From Favolaschia claudopus (lineage: Eukaryota; Basidiomycota; Agaricomycetes; Agaricales; Mycenaceae): a stretch of DNA of 64,000 nt. Shown piece by piece: positions 46,055-57,315 of the stretch. The stretch covers positions 372,001 to 436,000 of the forward strand of contig JAWWNJ010000001.1 of the NCBI GenBank assembly GCA_037176885.1. Direction: 5' to 3'. Position 1 is the first letter of the stretch, and the number at the start of each line of letters is the position of its first letter. The notes below the pieces were generated by a model that ran no database searches, was not told where the DNA came from, and worked only from the letters and a program-made list of their open reading frames with translations. The position numbers and the translations under genes are program-made.

Positions 46055-47449
46055 ATGTTCCGGACCAGCTATTTGCGGCCAAATTCGCTTTCAAGGCTGC
46101 GGCTCACCCCAATTAGCAGACAACGACTCAGATCGACATCCTCGTCGTATTCAAAGGAATCTAGGAGATCTTCAGACCATTCCTCTGACGGTCGTGGGTC
46201 GTCGTGGTTGAGTGGATTCAGCGACGCCGGCAGCGATTACTCTTCGCAGAGTTCCCCTCCTTCAGCCTCCACCCCGCTGGATCTCACTCGCTACGACCAC
46301 CGTCTGGATCTTCGATTCCAGGGCTTGGTGAGAAGGCTTTCGTGTGTCTTAAACTACCTACCAAACTATCCAATGTAGGATTTAACTGGTCAAATCACAA
46401 AGCTGGAGAAATACCCCTTCGAGTCTGGACGGTCTGCGGATATCTATCGAGGAATGCTAACCTCAACATCTGCCGAGCAGCAAACGCTACGAATTTCAAT
46501 TAAAATCTTCCGTCGCATGCATCACGAGTCAGATGCTCTAGAGCAAACAATGAAAGTACGCGATGCCCACTCATACATCTGAATTTTCGATGAATTTATT
46601 CCAGTCCATTTACTCGGAGGCTCTGATTTGGCGACGACTGGTTCATATCAATGTTCTGCCTTTCTTGGGGATCGCTCTCGACCTGGGACCTTCACCAGCG
46701 CTTATATCCCCGTTCTGTGCCTCGGGTCCAATTATGAAATATCTCAAACAAAGACCAAACGGACCAAGTGAAAGGCTCCAAATGGTTCGTTGCTTCTTAC
46801 TTGTACCTATGTCTTCTCGCTCACGAAGATGCAGACAATCGACGTCGGGGCTGGACTGGAATATCTTCACTCGGAAGGTATAATACACGGTAATCTTTGC
46901 ACTGTGCGTCGTATATCAGCTTCTATTCTACTTATTCATCGTTTCGCTCAACAATGTTGCGCAGAAAAAAATATTGGTAACTGAAGATGGTGTCCCCGTC
47001 GTTTGCGGTTACGGGATGTCGAAGACTCTGGGTTCAACTTCCCAGTCTACCTCTCTCTTTTCTACCTCCGCTCGTTTTACGCCCCCTGAATGTTTCCTAG
47101 GCGATTCTGGTTGTTTGCGAACAGAGTCTACGGATGCATATGCATTCTCGATGGTCTCTTTGGAGGTAAGGTGAAGGTATTCATGAATTCGATATCATAC
47201 GTTCAAGCCTGCTGCCTGCAGATTCTCTCGGGTCTCGAACCTTATCACCATCTGCCCACTGAACACACTGTAGTTGCTCAGATTCTCCGCGGAAAATTTC
47301 CCACTCGAACGCACCTGGATCCACATGTGGTGAACGATAGCATCTGGAGACTCCTCACTTCAATTTGGAAGGACAAGCCACATTCACGTCCCAAGATCTC
47401 CGATCTTGTGAGACGTCTGAGGGAAATGTCCGCAAATTCATTTATGTAA
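46055..47449 (+). CDS. TKL-type pseudokinase
   Basis: The first in-frame ATG is at 46055 (MFRTSYLRPNSL); a Ser-rich N-terminal exon ends near 46327. Then come DLTGQITKLEKYPFESGRSADIYRG (read in two pieces), a retained lysine in ISIKIF, IYSEALIWRRLVHINVLPFLG, and the catalytic loop IIHGNL with Asn in place of the catalytic Asp. The DFG position reads CGYG, so the metal-binding Asp is also lost. APE- and DVYSFG-like positions appear as TPPECF and DAYAFSM. C-lobe end: PHSRPKISDLVRRLREM. About seven exons. The fold is kept but activity is not expected; such proteins usually act as scaffolds or allosteric partners. It lies directly upstream of an active relative. Confidence 0.75.
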
Positions 47450-47699
47450 CGATTCATTGCTGCTGATTCATAATAGACGAGGTGATGCGAGCTCCACGAG
47501 GGGACCAGAAGTTAACGAGGTATGCCTTCACCGGTTTTTTTTTTCAAGTTCTGAAGCTGTGTGGATAGTATGAAGCTCCTCCTCATGAAGAGGTCATTTT
47601 TGTCATCTTCCTGGTTTATCGGAACTCTTACGCAGAGATTAGGACGAAAAGAGCTCCAGTGGCGAAGAAACTTTCTTTGAGGTTTGACTCTGAAATTTT

Positions 47700-48874
47700 T
47701 GTTTCCCAGTCTATCTTCCTCCTGAAGTCAACCATCAGCATCACGCTCTTCAGTCCATACCGGGTCGAGACTTGAAAGGACTGATTACCCAGGACGACCA
47801 ATATCCGTTTGCGGGTGGAGGCAACGCGAATATATATCGCGGAAAATTGAAAAGATCTGATGGCCGTAAAATCCGAGTGCGCAAACCTTGTTACAAATCT
47901 CCATGCAAATTAAATAGCCTCTCAGGTTGCAATCAAGATGTTTCGTGTTTCTGATGATGGCTCAGGGCAACTGGAAGACATAGTGAGGGTAAGGATCCCC
48001 TCTTTGTCCGCAATGTATCTAATATCATTCTCTGTGAAGAAACTCAAACGGGAAGTCGAAGTTTGGAGCAAACTCAGGCATAAGAACATCTTGCCGTTTA
48101 TTGGGGTGTGCAACGACCTTGCACCGTCGCCTGTTTTGATATCTCCCTTCTACAAATTCGGGCACGTTGGATCATATCTCACGAAGCACCCTCAGATAAA
48201 CAGAGGGGACATCGTAAATCTCTGCAACTTGAGCCTGCTGCATTGTTGGACGTTACTGACCCTGAAGATTTGCAGGTCCGTGGAGTGACTTCAGGCCTGC
48301 AATACCTTCACAACAATGAAATTATCCATGGAGATCTGAAGGTGGTACGTGTCAGTTTGTCATAGGTGAGACCAAAGTACGAAATTAATTAGCAAAACGT
48401 TCTGGTCGACAAACGAGGAAATCCCTGCATCTGTGATTTTGGAATTTCAAAAATCATGAATCGCGCCGGGTTTACGACTGCCAGTGTAGGGACGGCGCCG
48501 TATATGGCCCCAGAACTCTTCTTAGTGGTCGACAATTATGCTACCGACACAGATCATCCTACGACCACAAAGGCATCCGACGTTTATTCGTTTGGGTTGT
48601 TGGTACTAGAAGTGAGTTCATCCATCTGAATCAATTCCTCTGATTGGACGTTGAAATCAATCTCTTCCAGATCCTCACCTCAGAACCGCTGAAAGGGAGA
48701 CCAAGTAAACCTATCATCACGGTGAAATTACTCGAAAATCTGCATCCGAAACGGGCGGACTACGACACAGAAATTCTGACCGATAAGGTTTGGGGTGTTC
48801 TTGAGCAATGCTGGGCTTTTGAGCCTCGCAGTCGGCCGAAGATATCGCTAGTATCACGACGTCTATCTGAATAG
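47700..48874 (+). CDS. TKL-type protein kinase, probably active
   Basis: The 5' end is not resolved; coding is clear from about 47715 (LPPEVNHQHHALQSIPG). Motifs in order: Gly-rich loop PFAGGGNANIYRG, VAIKMF-type lysine after an intron near 47880-47926, KLKREVEVWSKLRHKNILPF, IIHGDLK with the catalytic Asp, NVLVDKRG, CDFGISK, GTAPYMAPELF, and DVYSFGLLVLE. The end is CWAFEPRSRPKISLVSRRLSE, stop at 48872-48874. Agaricomycetes have large expansions of such kinases. It is a tandem relative of the pseudokinase just upstream, and both point toward the dehydrogenases. Confidence 0.75.
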
Positions 48875-48977
48875 AATAATTTATCACACGTCTTCGTGGT
48901 GACAATGCTACATGCCATTCCTCACTGCCCTGACAGGCAATCCTTATTCTACGGACAACTAGGGAGACGCTCCGCAT

Positions 48978-50492
48978 TTAGAAATTGAACTTCTCTCCCA
49001 CAATCTCCTCTGTGATGTTCCAGAATTTCGCTGCCGGTTCCTGAAATAGATAGTCAAAAAAAAGGTGCAGGGGAAACAACATAGATTGAGGATTTCATCC
49101 AACGAGCTTGAGTGATCCGGGAGCAAGCAAAACCCTCCCACAAAGTTCATTCATGACTCACCGAATCCGCGAAATACGGCGCAAGCTTGTCGTTTGCGAC
49201 AACACAGTCCCATAGGTAGGCGCCATTATGATCTATCGTCAGAGTTATTATCCTGACTGGGAGCTGGAAACAAGGAATGGCGTACCGTCGATGCGCGGAT
49301 CAAAGGACGCGACCACAGTCCTTGATGAATAAAGTATGAGAGAGCGAGAAAGAGAGAAGAAGAGTTTACGTTGCTGCTCCCTGTGGTATAGTCTTGAACT
49401 CATGCTTGTCTGCGGGCGATCCATCCGGATTGAGAACCCCTACATATACAAAACACGGATGAGTTCTGTAGATCTCAGAAGACCTTCGATCTAACATATG
49501 ATATACGCACCCATTTCGATTAATGAAATCTTGTTATGTTCTTTCTGCATGATATTCGTGTAGATGTCTGAATTCAAGTGCAGGTCAGCCGATCAACACT
49601 TGCTGTTTACTTTTCTGTTAAAACTCACCCCCGGGATGCAAGCTATACGCGTTGACTCTCCCCCCTGCCCTCTTCGCCAACTCTTTCGCAAAGAAGACGT
49701 TCGCGGCTTTGGTCTCGGCGTAGCGACCCATGGGAGCGAATTCTTCGTTGTCGGCTACACCACGAGCAAGATTGTCGACGGAAAGCAGGGACGCGGCAGA
49801 GGGGAGCATGAGTTGGGCTCGGGAGGAGACGGTGACTACGCGTGGGGTTGAGGTTGACGTAGAGGCAGAGAGCAATTTGCGGTAGATGAGCTTGGTGAAG
49901 AGGAACGGTCCGAAGTGTGCTGTGGACATCTGAGTCTCGAGGCCGTCTTTGGTGAGCTGGAGGGGGCCGGTGGGGTAGGCGGCGTTGTGGACCACGACCT
50001 GGATCATATCATCAATACAGCATGAGGAGAAGAGAGCGGGAAAGGCTACTCACATGCAAAGGTTCAGCGTACGCGTTCACCTCTGCCGCAGCTTTGCGGA
50101 CGGATTCGAGAGAATTGAGATCCAGATTCAACTGACGAACGCTGGCGTTTGCGCCGGATTCTTTGATCGCATTTGCGGAAAGTTGCAGTCTGGCGTCAGG
50201 GAGAGAAATCAGTGGAGCAGCGCTGAGGAGGATGAACACAGACCTTTCAGCGTTGTATCCAGTGATAACAACGAGGCTTGCGAATTTGGCAATAACGCGT
50301 GCGGCCTCGTAGCCAATTCCGTTGATGGATGTGCCTGTTATCAAGACTGCATACGTGTTGAGAAAGGCGTCTAGTGTGAACATAGTAAGCGAATCTCGAA
50401 CCACACGCACCATTTTTGCCGCGAATCTGTTCGGCTAACGCGTCGGCGACCTCTTCGGCGGTTGTAGTAGCAGAAAAAGTGGGAAAAGACAT
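48978..50492 (-). CDS. Short-chain dehydrogenase/reductase, paralogue 2
   Basis: Start at 50492 (MSFPTFSATTTAEEVADALA), stop at 48978 (EEIVGEKFNF). Cofactor motif TGTSINGIGYEAAR, then VVHNAAYPTGP, FGPFLFTKLIYRKLL, catalytic YAETK, SLHPGG, and near the end GAYLWDCVVANDKLAPYF. Intron positions match paralogues 1 and 3. The substrate is unknown; the family relative is retinol-dehydrogenase-like SDR. Confidence 0.85.
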
Positions 50493-50999
50493 GGGGAAAA
50501 TTGTGGATGTGTATGAACGAAATTGGCATGCTTTATATAAATTTTGAAGAACCTGCATGCCCGACTCGGGCTAGATGGAGAATGTTCAATGAGCAAGCCA
50601 GCCGATGACGCAGTTAATCCCATTCATACTTGACGATCCGTCGATCCTTGGCATCGAAATTCAAAATTTGATTGTGAAACGCGCCGCGTTGACGTCTGTT
50701 GACGTGGAGCTCACGCAGATCTCATGGCAAAACGTGAAAAACCGCGTCAACGAAGACGGTGAAGGAAAGATAATACAGACCTGCTTCCCTAAGGTTATAT
50801 TCCCGGAGTGTGGTGCTAATTGTAACATTCATAAAGTCGGACAATAATGAATGGAAACTAGATACGAGAATACTCACTGTGATGTTCATTGTTTTTCTTT
50901 TTCCCCTCTTCCTCGGCTGAAACAACTCGAAACGGGCCAGGAGCGGAAAGTCGGTGGAAAAGTGTGCCTGATGCCCAGTACGGCCCGGACTCGTCATTT
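50493..50999. other. Intergenic
   Basis: Upstream of dehydrogenase paralogue 2. No supported gene. Confidence 0.5.
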
Positions 51000-52117
51000 C
51001 AACAGGCGCCCGAGTTCCAACAGGCCCCGGGAAGCTCCTGCAAAGCCTGCTCCGAAAAAATCCAGCATTTTGGCCTCAAAAACCCACTCGGTTTGGTCAA
51101 TTTCCGCCGAAAAACCCACTTTTCGGAGACTTCCCAAACTTCCGCCGCATCAGTGACACCCGAATCGGGTAATTTGATGGGGGCAGTGTTGCTCGCCAAC
51201 ATCACGGCATAATTCAGCGCACGCCAACCACAGACGCGTTTTCTCTTGGTTTACCGGCCAAGTCAGCTCTAGAATGTCAAGAGTCCTAGTAGATATCAGG
51301 GGGCCGGGTAGGTAGGTAGGTATAAGGTAGATTCGTGGTCTCTTGAAATCTGTTGATAAATCTTTCACTGGGTGACTTCGCGTAAGGTTGAAATACTACT
51401 ATTCGCGACGAATTTTCGGGGTGCCAATGATGTCTGCTAACCAGCTTTGACGAGGGATTTACTCAGCTGGGGAAACTCCAGCATTGCTGTTTTCCACAAG
51501 GCGGAATATTAATATTTTTTATTTAGCATAGACATTGGCTCGAACCTTGAGGTGCTTGTTAGTGAAAGCCGTTGAACATGGCTCTAGCAGTTTTTGACTC
51601 TTGAACCCAGCTGTGAATGAGAGGAAGCCTGGGCAGAGTTATTATAGTAAAGGAGCAAAAAAAAAAGCAAATAGAAAGGATCGAACTCGCAACTTCAAAA
51701 GGTGGCTCGTTCCTTATGTTCAAACCTCTATACTAAACCGCAATTACTGCAAACTCTTTTCTACGCATAACATTCCTTCCCAACCCCTCAACTCAATAAC
51801 TCAAACACTGCCCCCATCAAATTACCCGATTCGGGTGTCACTGATGCGGCGGAATTCATCGAGTGTTTTCGGAGAAGGTTTTGACCTGCCGAACTGCCCG
51901 CCGAGTGATGGGATCAAAATTGACGCTTGATTTCCGCGAAATCGGTGGAAAACAGCCCAAAATCTCCCCAAAAACCCACTTTCGGAGAAGGTCGAGCGAT
52001 TTTTTGGCCTGAAAAACCCATTTTTTGGAGAAGAAAATGGCGAAATTTCGGCCTGAAAAACCCACTTTTCCGGAGCAGGCTTTGCAGGAGCTTCCCGGGG
52101 CCGCCGCCTGTTCCAAC
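51000..52117. mobile_element. Foldback-type element with long inverted arms
   Basis: The left arm (about 51000-51190) and right arm (about 51804-52117) are inverted copies: AACAGGC...CCCGGGAAGCTCC at the outer edges and AACACTGCCCCCATCAAAT at the inner edges. The right arm has three copies of a unit like AAAAACCCACTTTTCGGAG; the left has two. The spacer includes a tRNA-like segment. No transposase is present. No clear target duplication was found. Confidence 0.65.
51667..51745 (-). other. Degenerate tRNA-like (SINE-like) segment
   Basis: On the minus strand, TAGTATAGAGG resembles a Pol III A box, and about 40 bases later GAGTTCGATCC resembles a B box. A run of ten Ts follows within 20 bases, like a Pol III terminator. 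A full cloverleaf does not close, so this is not a working tRNA. Confidence 0.35.
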
Positions 52118-52742
52118 CGTGGGCGCTAAATACTTAGAAGAGGCTCACTTCCGGTATTCTTTTTTCACTCACCCGATATGGCAAGGTCCGAGTTGGCCGT
52201 ACGAGGGTCCGGGTTTCCGCAGCAGCCTGAGCGCTGCAGCAATTGATCATGATTCAGCGGTTGTTTTGACGATCGTCAAGCTCAATGCGCGTCGGGGGTT
52301 CTGGAGCGGAGTGCGGACGCTCGTCATAGATATTGAGGACCGCCTCTTGAGACAATATCCGCAGGAGGACATGGTGGTACTTAGCTGAAAGAAAAAGGCA
52401 TCTCCGATTTCGTCACTCCCATCACGGACGCGGTCATGTGATCTGTACACGTGAACGCGTCTAGAACGGAAAGCAATTCGCGTGGAAATTCAAGCAAGAT
52501 AAATATATATTGGGAGTTAATGGGTGAATTTGGATATAAAAACGCGCAGTTTTCCATCCCGGAGTCAATTTTTCCCCAGTGTGTTCGAAATCTTTCATGC
52601 GTCTTCTGATCAAGAAATATTACTTATAATAAATACTCTGCGTGCCATACCTTATAAGGCGCATGAGGGTAACAACTCTTTGAGATATATAGGGTCATAG
52701 GGATGCGCCAGACAAACGCTAACCCACGATTCGCAATATCAA
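52118..52742. other. Intergenic
   Basis: Between the foldback element and the 3' end of dehydrogenase paralogue 3. No supported gene. Confidence 0.5.
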
Positions 52743-54449
52743 TCAAAGCTCAAACCTTTCCCCAACAACCTCCTCCGCAATCTCCCACAGTTTCTTTCCC
52801 GCGTCCTGCAACAAACAATAATCGATAAGTCAGAAGCCTGAGACGATGACGGATTGAAAGAAGAACGCACCTCATCGTGGAGGAACGGCGCGAGCTTATC
52901 GTTTGCGATGGCGCAGTCCCATAGGTGCGAGCCGGAGTGGTCTAGGTATTTTTTCGTCGTTGACCGTGAAACGGACACACAAAACGCATGCACAAACCTT
53001 CGATGCGCGGGTCGAACGCCGCAACGACGGTTCTAATCATGGTCCAAGATTGATGAGTATTTGTTTGTTACTGAACTGAAGGATGTATGTAAACAGAGAA
53101 TTCAAGAAACGCACGTCGCGGCTCCCTGGGGGATACTCTTGAAGGTATGTTTGTCTGCGGCGGGGGTGCCGTCGGGGTTGAGGATTCCTATCATGCATGT
53201 TTAAGTATAGGTATACCGGACGAGGATAGAACGAGACAGAGAAAGAGAAAATGGGGATGTATGGAGAAGGAACGCGAGAACTAAAGCGAAAGCGACTCAC
53301 CCATCCCAATCAAATCAACCCTATTCTGCTCCTTCTGCATGATATTCGTATAGATATCTAAAAAAGCAAGCCATCGCGTCAATTCGATTCCCTCTCCTCT
53401 TCAATCTTACAGCAGCCCACTCACCTCCAGGATGCAAACTAAACACCCCCACGCTCCCCTCCCTCCCCCGGGCCGCGCGCCTCGCGAACTCCACCGCCCA
53501 CACAGCATTCGCCGCTTTACTCTCCACATACCTCCGCGCGCTGCTAAACTCCCCCGGGTTGGCGGGCCCACGCGCGAGGTACGCTCCGGAGTCGTCGAGG
53601 GGGAGCGGGAACGTAGAATTCGGGGAGGAACTTGAAGGGAGGAAGGCGTGCGCGCGGGAGGTGACGATTATGATGCGGGGTTTCGAAGTTGAAGTTGAAG
53701 TTGAAGTTACAGCGCCGTGGAGAAGAGAAGAGGTGGATGTGGATGTAGAGGCGAGGAGCTTCGGGTAGAGCAGCTTGGTGAGGAGGAACGGCCCAAACAG
53801 TGCCGTGGCCATTTGGGATTCGAGATTATTCGGAGGGGTGAGGTGGAGGGGTCCGCCGGCGGAGGCGGCGTTGTGGATTAATACCTGATTTAATTCAATT
53901 CAATTCAAATCAAGTTAAAGGAAATAAATTTTAGCGAGAATGAGAGCGGACAGAAGCTTACATGGAGAGGCTCGGGGTAGGCGTTGACCTCCGCCGCGGC
54001 GCTGCGCACTGAGTCGAGGGAGGTGAGGTCGAGGTGGAGTTGGCGGATGGTGGCTATGGGAGTGGTATTGAGGGAGGATTTAATGGTTTTTTCTGTGAGG
54101 TTCAATCTGCGATTGAATTGGATTGGATCGTAAATCGAAGCGCGGATTGAATTTAGGGAGGATATATATGTAGACAGACGAACCGTGCAGCGTTATACCC
54201 TGTAATAATAACCAGATTCGCATATTTTGCGATGACGCGGGATGTTTCGTAGCCGATTCCGTTGAGGGATGTGCCTGTTATCAGTACTGCGGGTAGAAGG
54301 TGCAGTTGGGAGGGAAGAACAACGATCAGCCAGAGTGCGTAAAGTAGGTACGAGGAGGTTGACATACCATTCTTCCCGCGAATCTGCTGCGCAAAGGCGT
54401 CGGCGACTTCTTCGGCGGTGGTGGTAGCGGAGAAGGTGGGGAAAGACAT
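52743..54449 (-). CDS. Short-chain dehydrogenase/reductase, paralogue 3
   Basis: Start at 54449 (MSFPTFSATTTAEEVADAFA), stop at 52743 (EEVVGERFEL). Cofactor motif TGTSLNGIGYETSR, then a segment near MATALFGPFLLTKLLYPKLL, an expanded Ser/Thr-rich insertion (repeated Ser-Thr), catalytic YVESK, SLHPGG, and SHLWDCAIANDKLAPF. It is closest to paralogue 2 at the N-terminus. The Ser/Thr insertion lies before the active site and arises from a short repeat in the DNA near 53690-53750. Confidence 0.85.
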
Positions 54450-56006
54450 TGAGTTTATAAGTTGTGAGTTGTGGTACTGTCAACTTGAAGGGAGAGTAAG
54501 GAACAGAATGCTGATAGAGTTCTACCTTTTTATATTGAACTGGTAGCCTCAGCTCTGATGACTGTGTTCTGTGAAGCGGATTCAGCTTGAACGTGGGGAG
54601 CGACGAATTAAGTCGGCAACTGACGAATTCAAAGGCAGGAAAGTCATCCGAAGTGACGAAGGTGTGCGTGCTGAACGGTTCGATCTATGAAAATTCTCGC
54701 AACACCGCCGGCTGAGTATCGGTACTTGTGCGTTGTTTGGTGTAGCAAGTCGGTAAGACGGATAGGCGGGAGAGACATGTGTCCCTCAGGATCGGAACTC
54801 CGTTGAACGGTTCAAGTTCTGGATTATTATTCATCATCGCAAGAGATGTGTCAAAACTTAGTGCCAGTGAACGGGCAGGGAGCGGCGAGCACGAGAGGTC
54901 AAAAGGAACGGGATGGAATACACGAGTTGAGGGGACGGGTCTGAGAGCAGGCAGGGGGTACAGTAAGCGTGTGGACGCGTCGACGCCTGGTGTACCGCTG
55001 TGTACCGGTGGTGGTGGACTGCTAGTGGGACCCGTGGGAGTGAAAGAGCATCAGTGATGCGGTGATGCGATCACCCAAGCGATTCGTGGTCACCCCGAAG
55101 ATGCCGAACAGGTGCCAGCTGCTTTACCACTGCCAGGTCCATGTCATGTACTGAGGCTCGCCGCTCGGGAAACAGTGAATGTGCTCTGTCACTAGGTAAT
55201 AGCCTTCGACTCCAGCTAGGAAAACCGAAAGGGAAGCAAGACTGAGTAGCTCATGAGACCTTCATAGCCAGGCCTGCTTGAGGCCTGCCGCCTCTGAGAT
55301 TGACAAGCGCGGCTTTGGACAAGCTGCGCAATGGGCGAAAGATCTCGAAAGATTCGGAAAGAAGGGAAAGAAGGCTTCTGCGACTCAAGAACTGGTGACA
55401 GCCGCCACCACAACGTCCCGACTCCCCAGCCACAGCGTCTTTCATAACCCTTGTCCCGACGCCGACATCTCCCTCAATTCTCGCAAGCACCCGATGCCGC
55501 CTCGCTCCCGTCTTGGAATACGTACGCTATGCGAAGCTTTCAAACTCTGACAATGATAACCTCAGCCTGTTCAGGCTGTTCTGCCGGCTCCCTCTTTCCG
55601 TTTCACACGACTACTCTATATCGAGAAATCGGGCGCCCAGAAAGATTTTGGAACCTACGATCGACCCGGTCGCGTTCGACCGCTGTTGGGCTTAGCGATG
55701 ACTTTCTATACCGTGTCCGAGTTCCCCTCGAATATTTCGTCTGCTGTTACAGCACCTGGAGCAGGATGCGCAAAACATAAGCCCAGGAACTCCCTCGTAA
55801 GTTGAATGACAGCCTGCCCAAGTTATCGATATGAACTGTCACTAAGTTTTTCTTCTATTAGATCTTTGAAATATGCGGTGTGTGAAATCCACAGCTACGT
55901 GCTGGAATAGCTGTGAATGCATCGCAAACTCGCTGCAGTTTATAAACGGCTACCGTTGTAGACTGTCGATTCCTCACCCTCCTCCGGTGGGGAGGAGGCG
56001 CCTTGC
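54450..56006. other. Intergenic, one doubtful frame
   Basis: A frame at 55278-55550 (FGQAAQWAKDLERFGKKGKK) has a helical look but no supported start, splice pattern or homology, so it is not called as a gene. Confidence 0.35.
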
Positions 56007-57315
56007 ATGAGCCTCCCCTCACCTCCTCCTGTCGGGAGGAGACCCCTCTTCCCTACCGCCAGGATCAAATTCAAGCGATTCCGCACCCTGTCGTCCCCAA
56101 TCGTCAAGGTCAAACCCCGACCCCGAACCCTCTTCCCTCCAAAATCTGTCGCCCTCGACATTGCGCTGCTCTCCATACACGTCTTGGCCGAGTCGGCTGA
56201 TGCTTTCCCACCTCTCAAGAGTGTCGTCGGTGGCGTACGCGCTTTATGTGATATTGCTCAGGTAGGTCTTCCCAGTACCTGCCTCCTTCTGAATCTTAAT
56301 TCTTTGTAACATCATAATCAACATGCTCATTTGACCTCGCAGCGGGCCAAAGCCTACAAATCAGAAGCTATCAGCATTGCACTCCGTGCTGAGAATATCC
56401 TCAACACCATAGCCGACGCTGTGCCTGATCCCACTGTAATCCCACCCGCCATGCTTCAAAGTATTGAATGCTTTAGGCTGTAAGTGTATCGTTATGAATG
56501 TCATCAAATTATACTGTCACTAATTCTTGCCTATCCACAGGCTTCTCGGCGATATCCGCGCTAGAATGGAGCGCGTCGCGCAAACCACTCGGATCGCGAG
56601 TGTGCTTTATCTTGCTCGCCACGAAGAGGCAATAAAGCACATACAAGCACAGCTAAACGATGCCTACCAAGACTTTATGGTCAGTTCGATCTACATCCAT
56701 TGTAACTCTTTCGATGCTATGAAAGCTCGGCTTGAACAGGCGGCTGCGACACTGCGCATCGAAGCCCGGCAAGAACACCTTGCTAACCGGTTCGCTGCCC
56801 ATCACGACACGATGGTGCAGAGGCATCATGATACGCATGTTGCTGTGACCGCAATCGACACAGAATTGGTACAGACTCACTCTTCATAGAGCGGCTTTTA
56901 TGTGCAACTGAAAATGTGTGTGCTCAGGCTGCTCGCCACGACACGATGGTAAAGAGGCATCATGATACGCATGTTGCTGTAACCGCAATCGACACAGAAT
57001 TGGTACAAATTCTCTTTAAAGCGGGTTTAATATGCAACTGACGATGTTTCTGCCCAGGCTGCTCTGAAGCCCATCGTGTCACGGACTCTCCTTTTCTCTC
57101 AGCTCTCAGTTTTTTTGGCCTTGCGGCGTCCTCGGGGGGTGATTAGAGCCATTACTCTTTCGTCCCGCTTGGGTTCCCCGTCTCCTTTGAATCACGCTGA
57201 TACTTTTCTGCATCTCTCCTCTGGCGTGTCTGGGGTGTGTGGCCGACCACTTGATGGCAGTTCCATGCACCGCGGACAAGTTGTCCACGTACTATTTAAA
57301 TCTGAATTGGGCTAA
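56007..57315 (+). CDS. HeLo/MLKL-like helical protein, copy D (intact)
   Basis: Five exons fit exactly: 56007-56261, 56343-56479, 56541-56868, 56928-57002 and 57058-57315, 350 residues. Order: MSLPSPPPVGRRPLFPTAR, basic stretch, AESADAFPPLKSVVGG, helices through IADAVPDPT and MERVAQTTRIASVLYLARH, a coil ending HDTMVQRHHDTHVAVTA, a second exon repeating that coil (75 nt), then the tail SRTLLFSQLSVFLAL with an added C-terminal extension of about 60 residues. It resembles the HeLo-like/MLKL N-terminal bundle. It is the longest copy. Confidence 0.8.

Noticed and set aside
51667..51745. Working tRNA gene
   Set aside because: A and B box-like words and a T run are present, but the stems do not pair into a cloverleaf.
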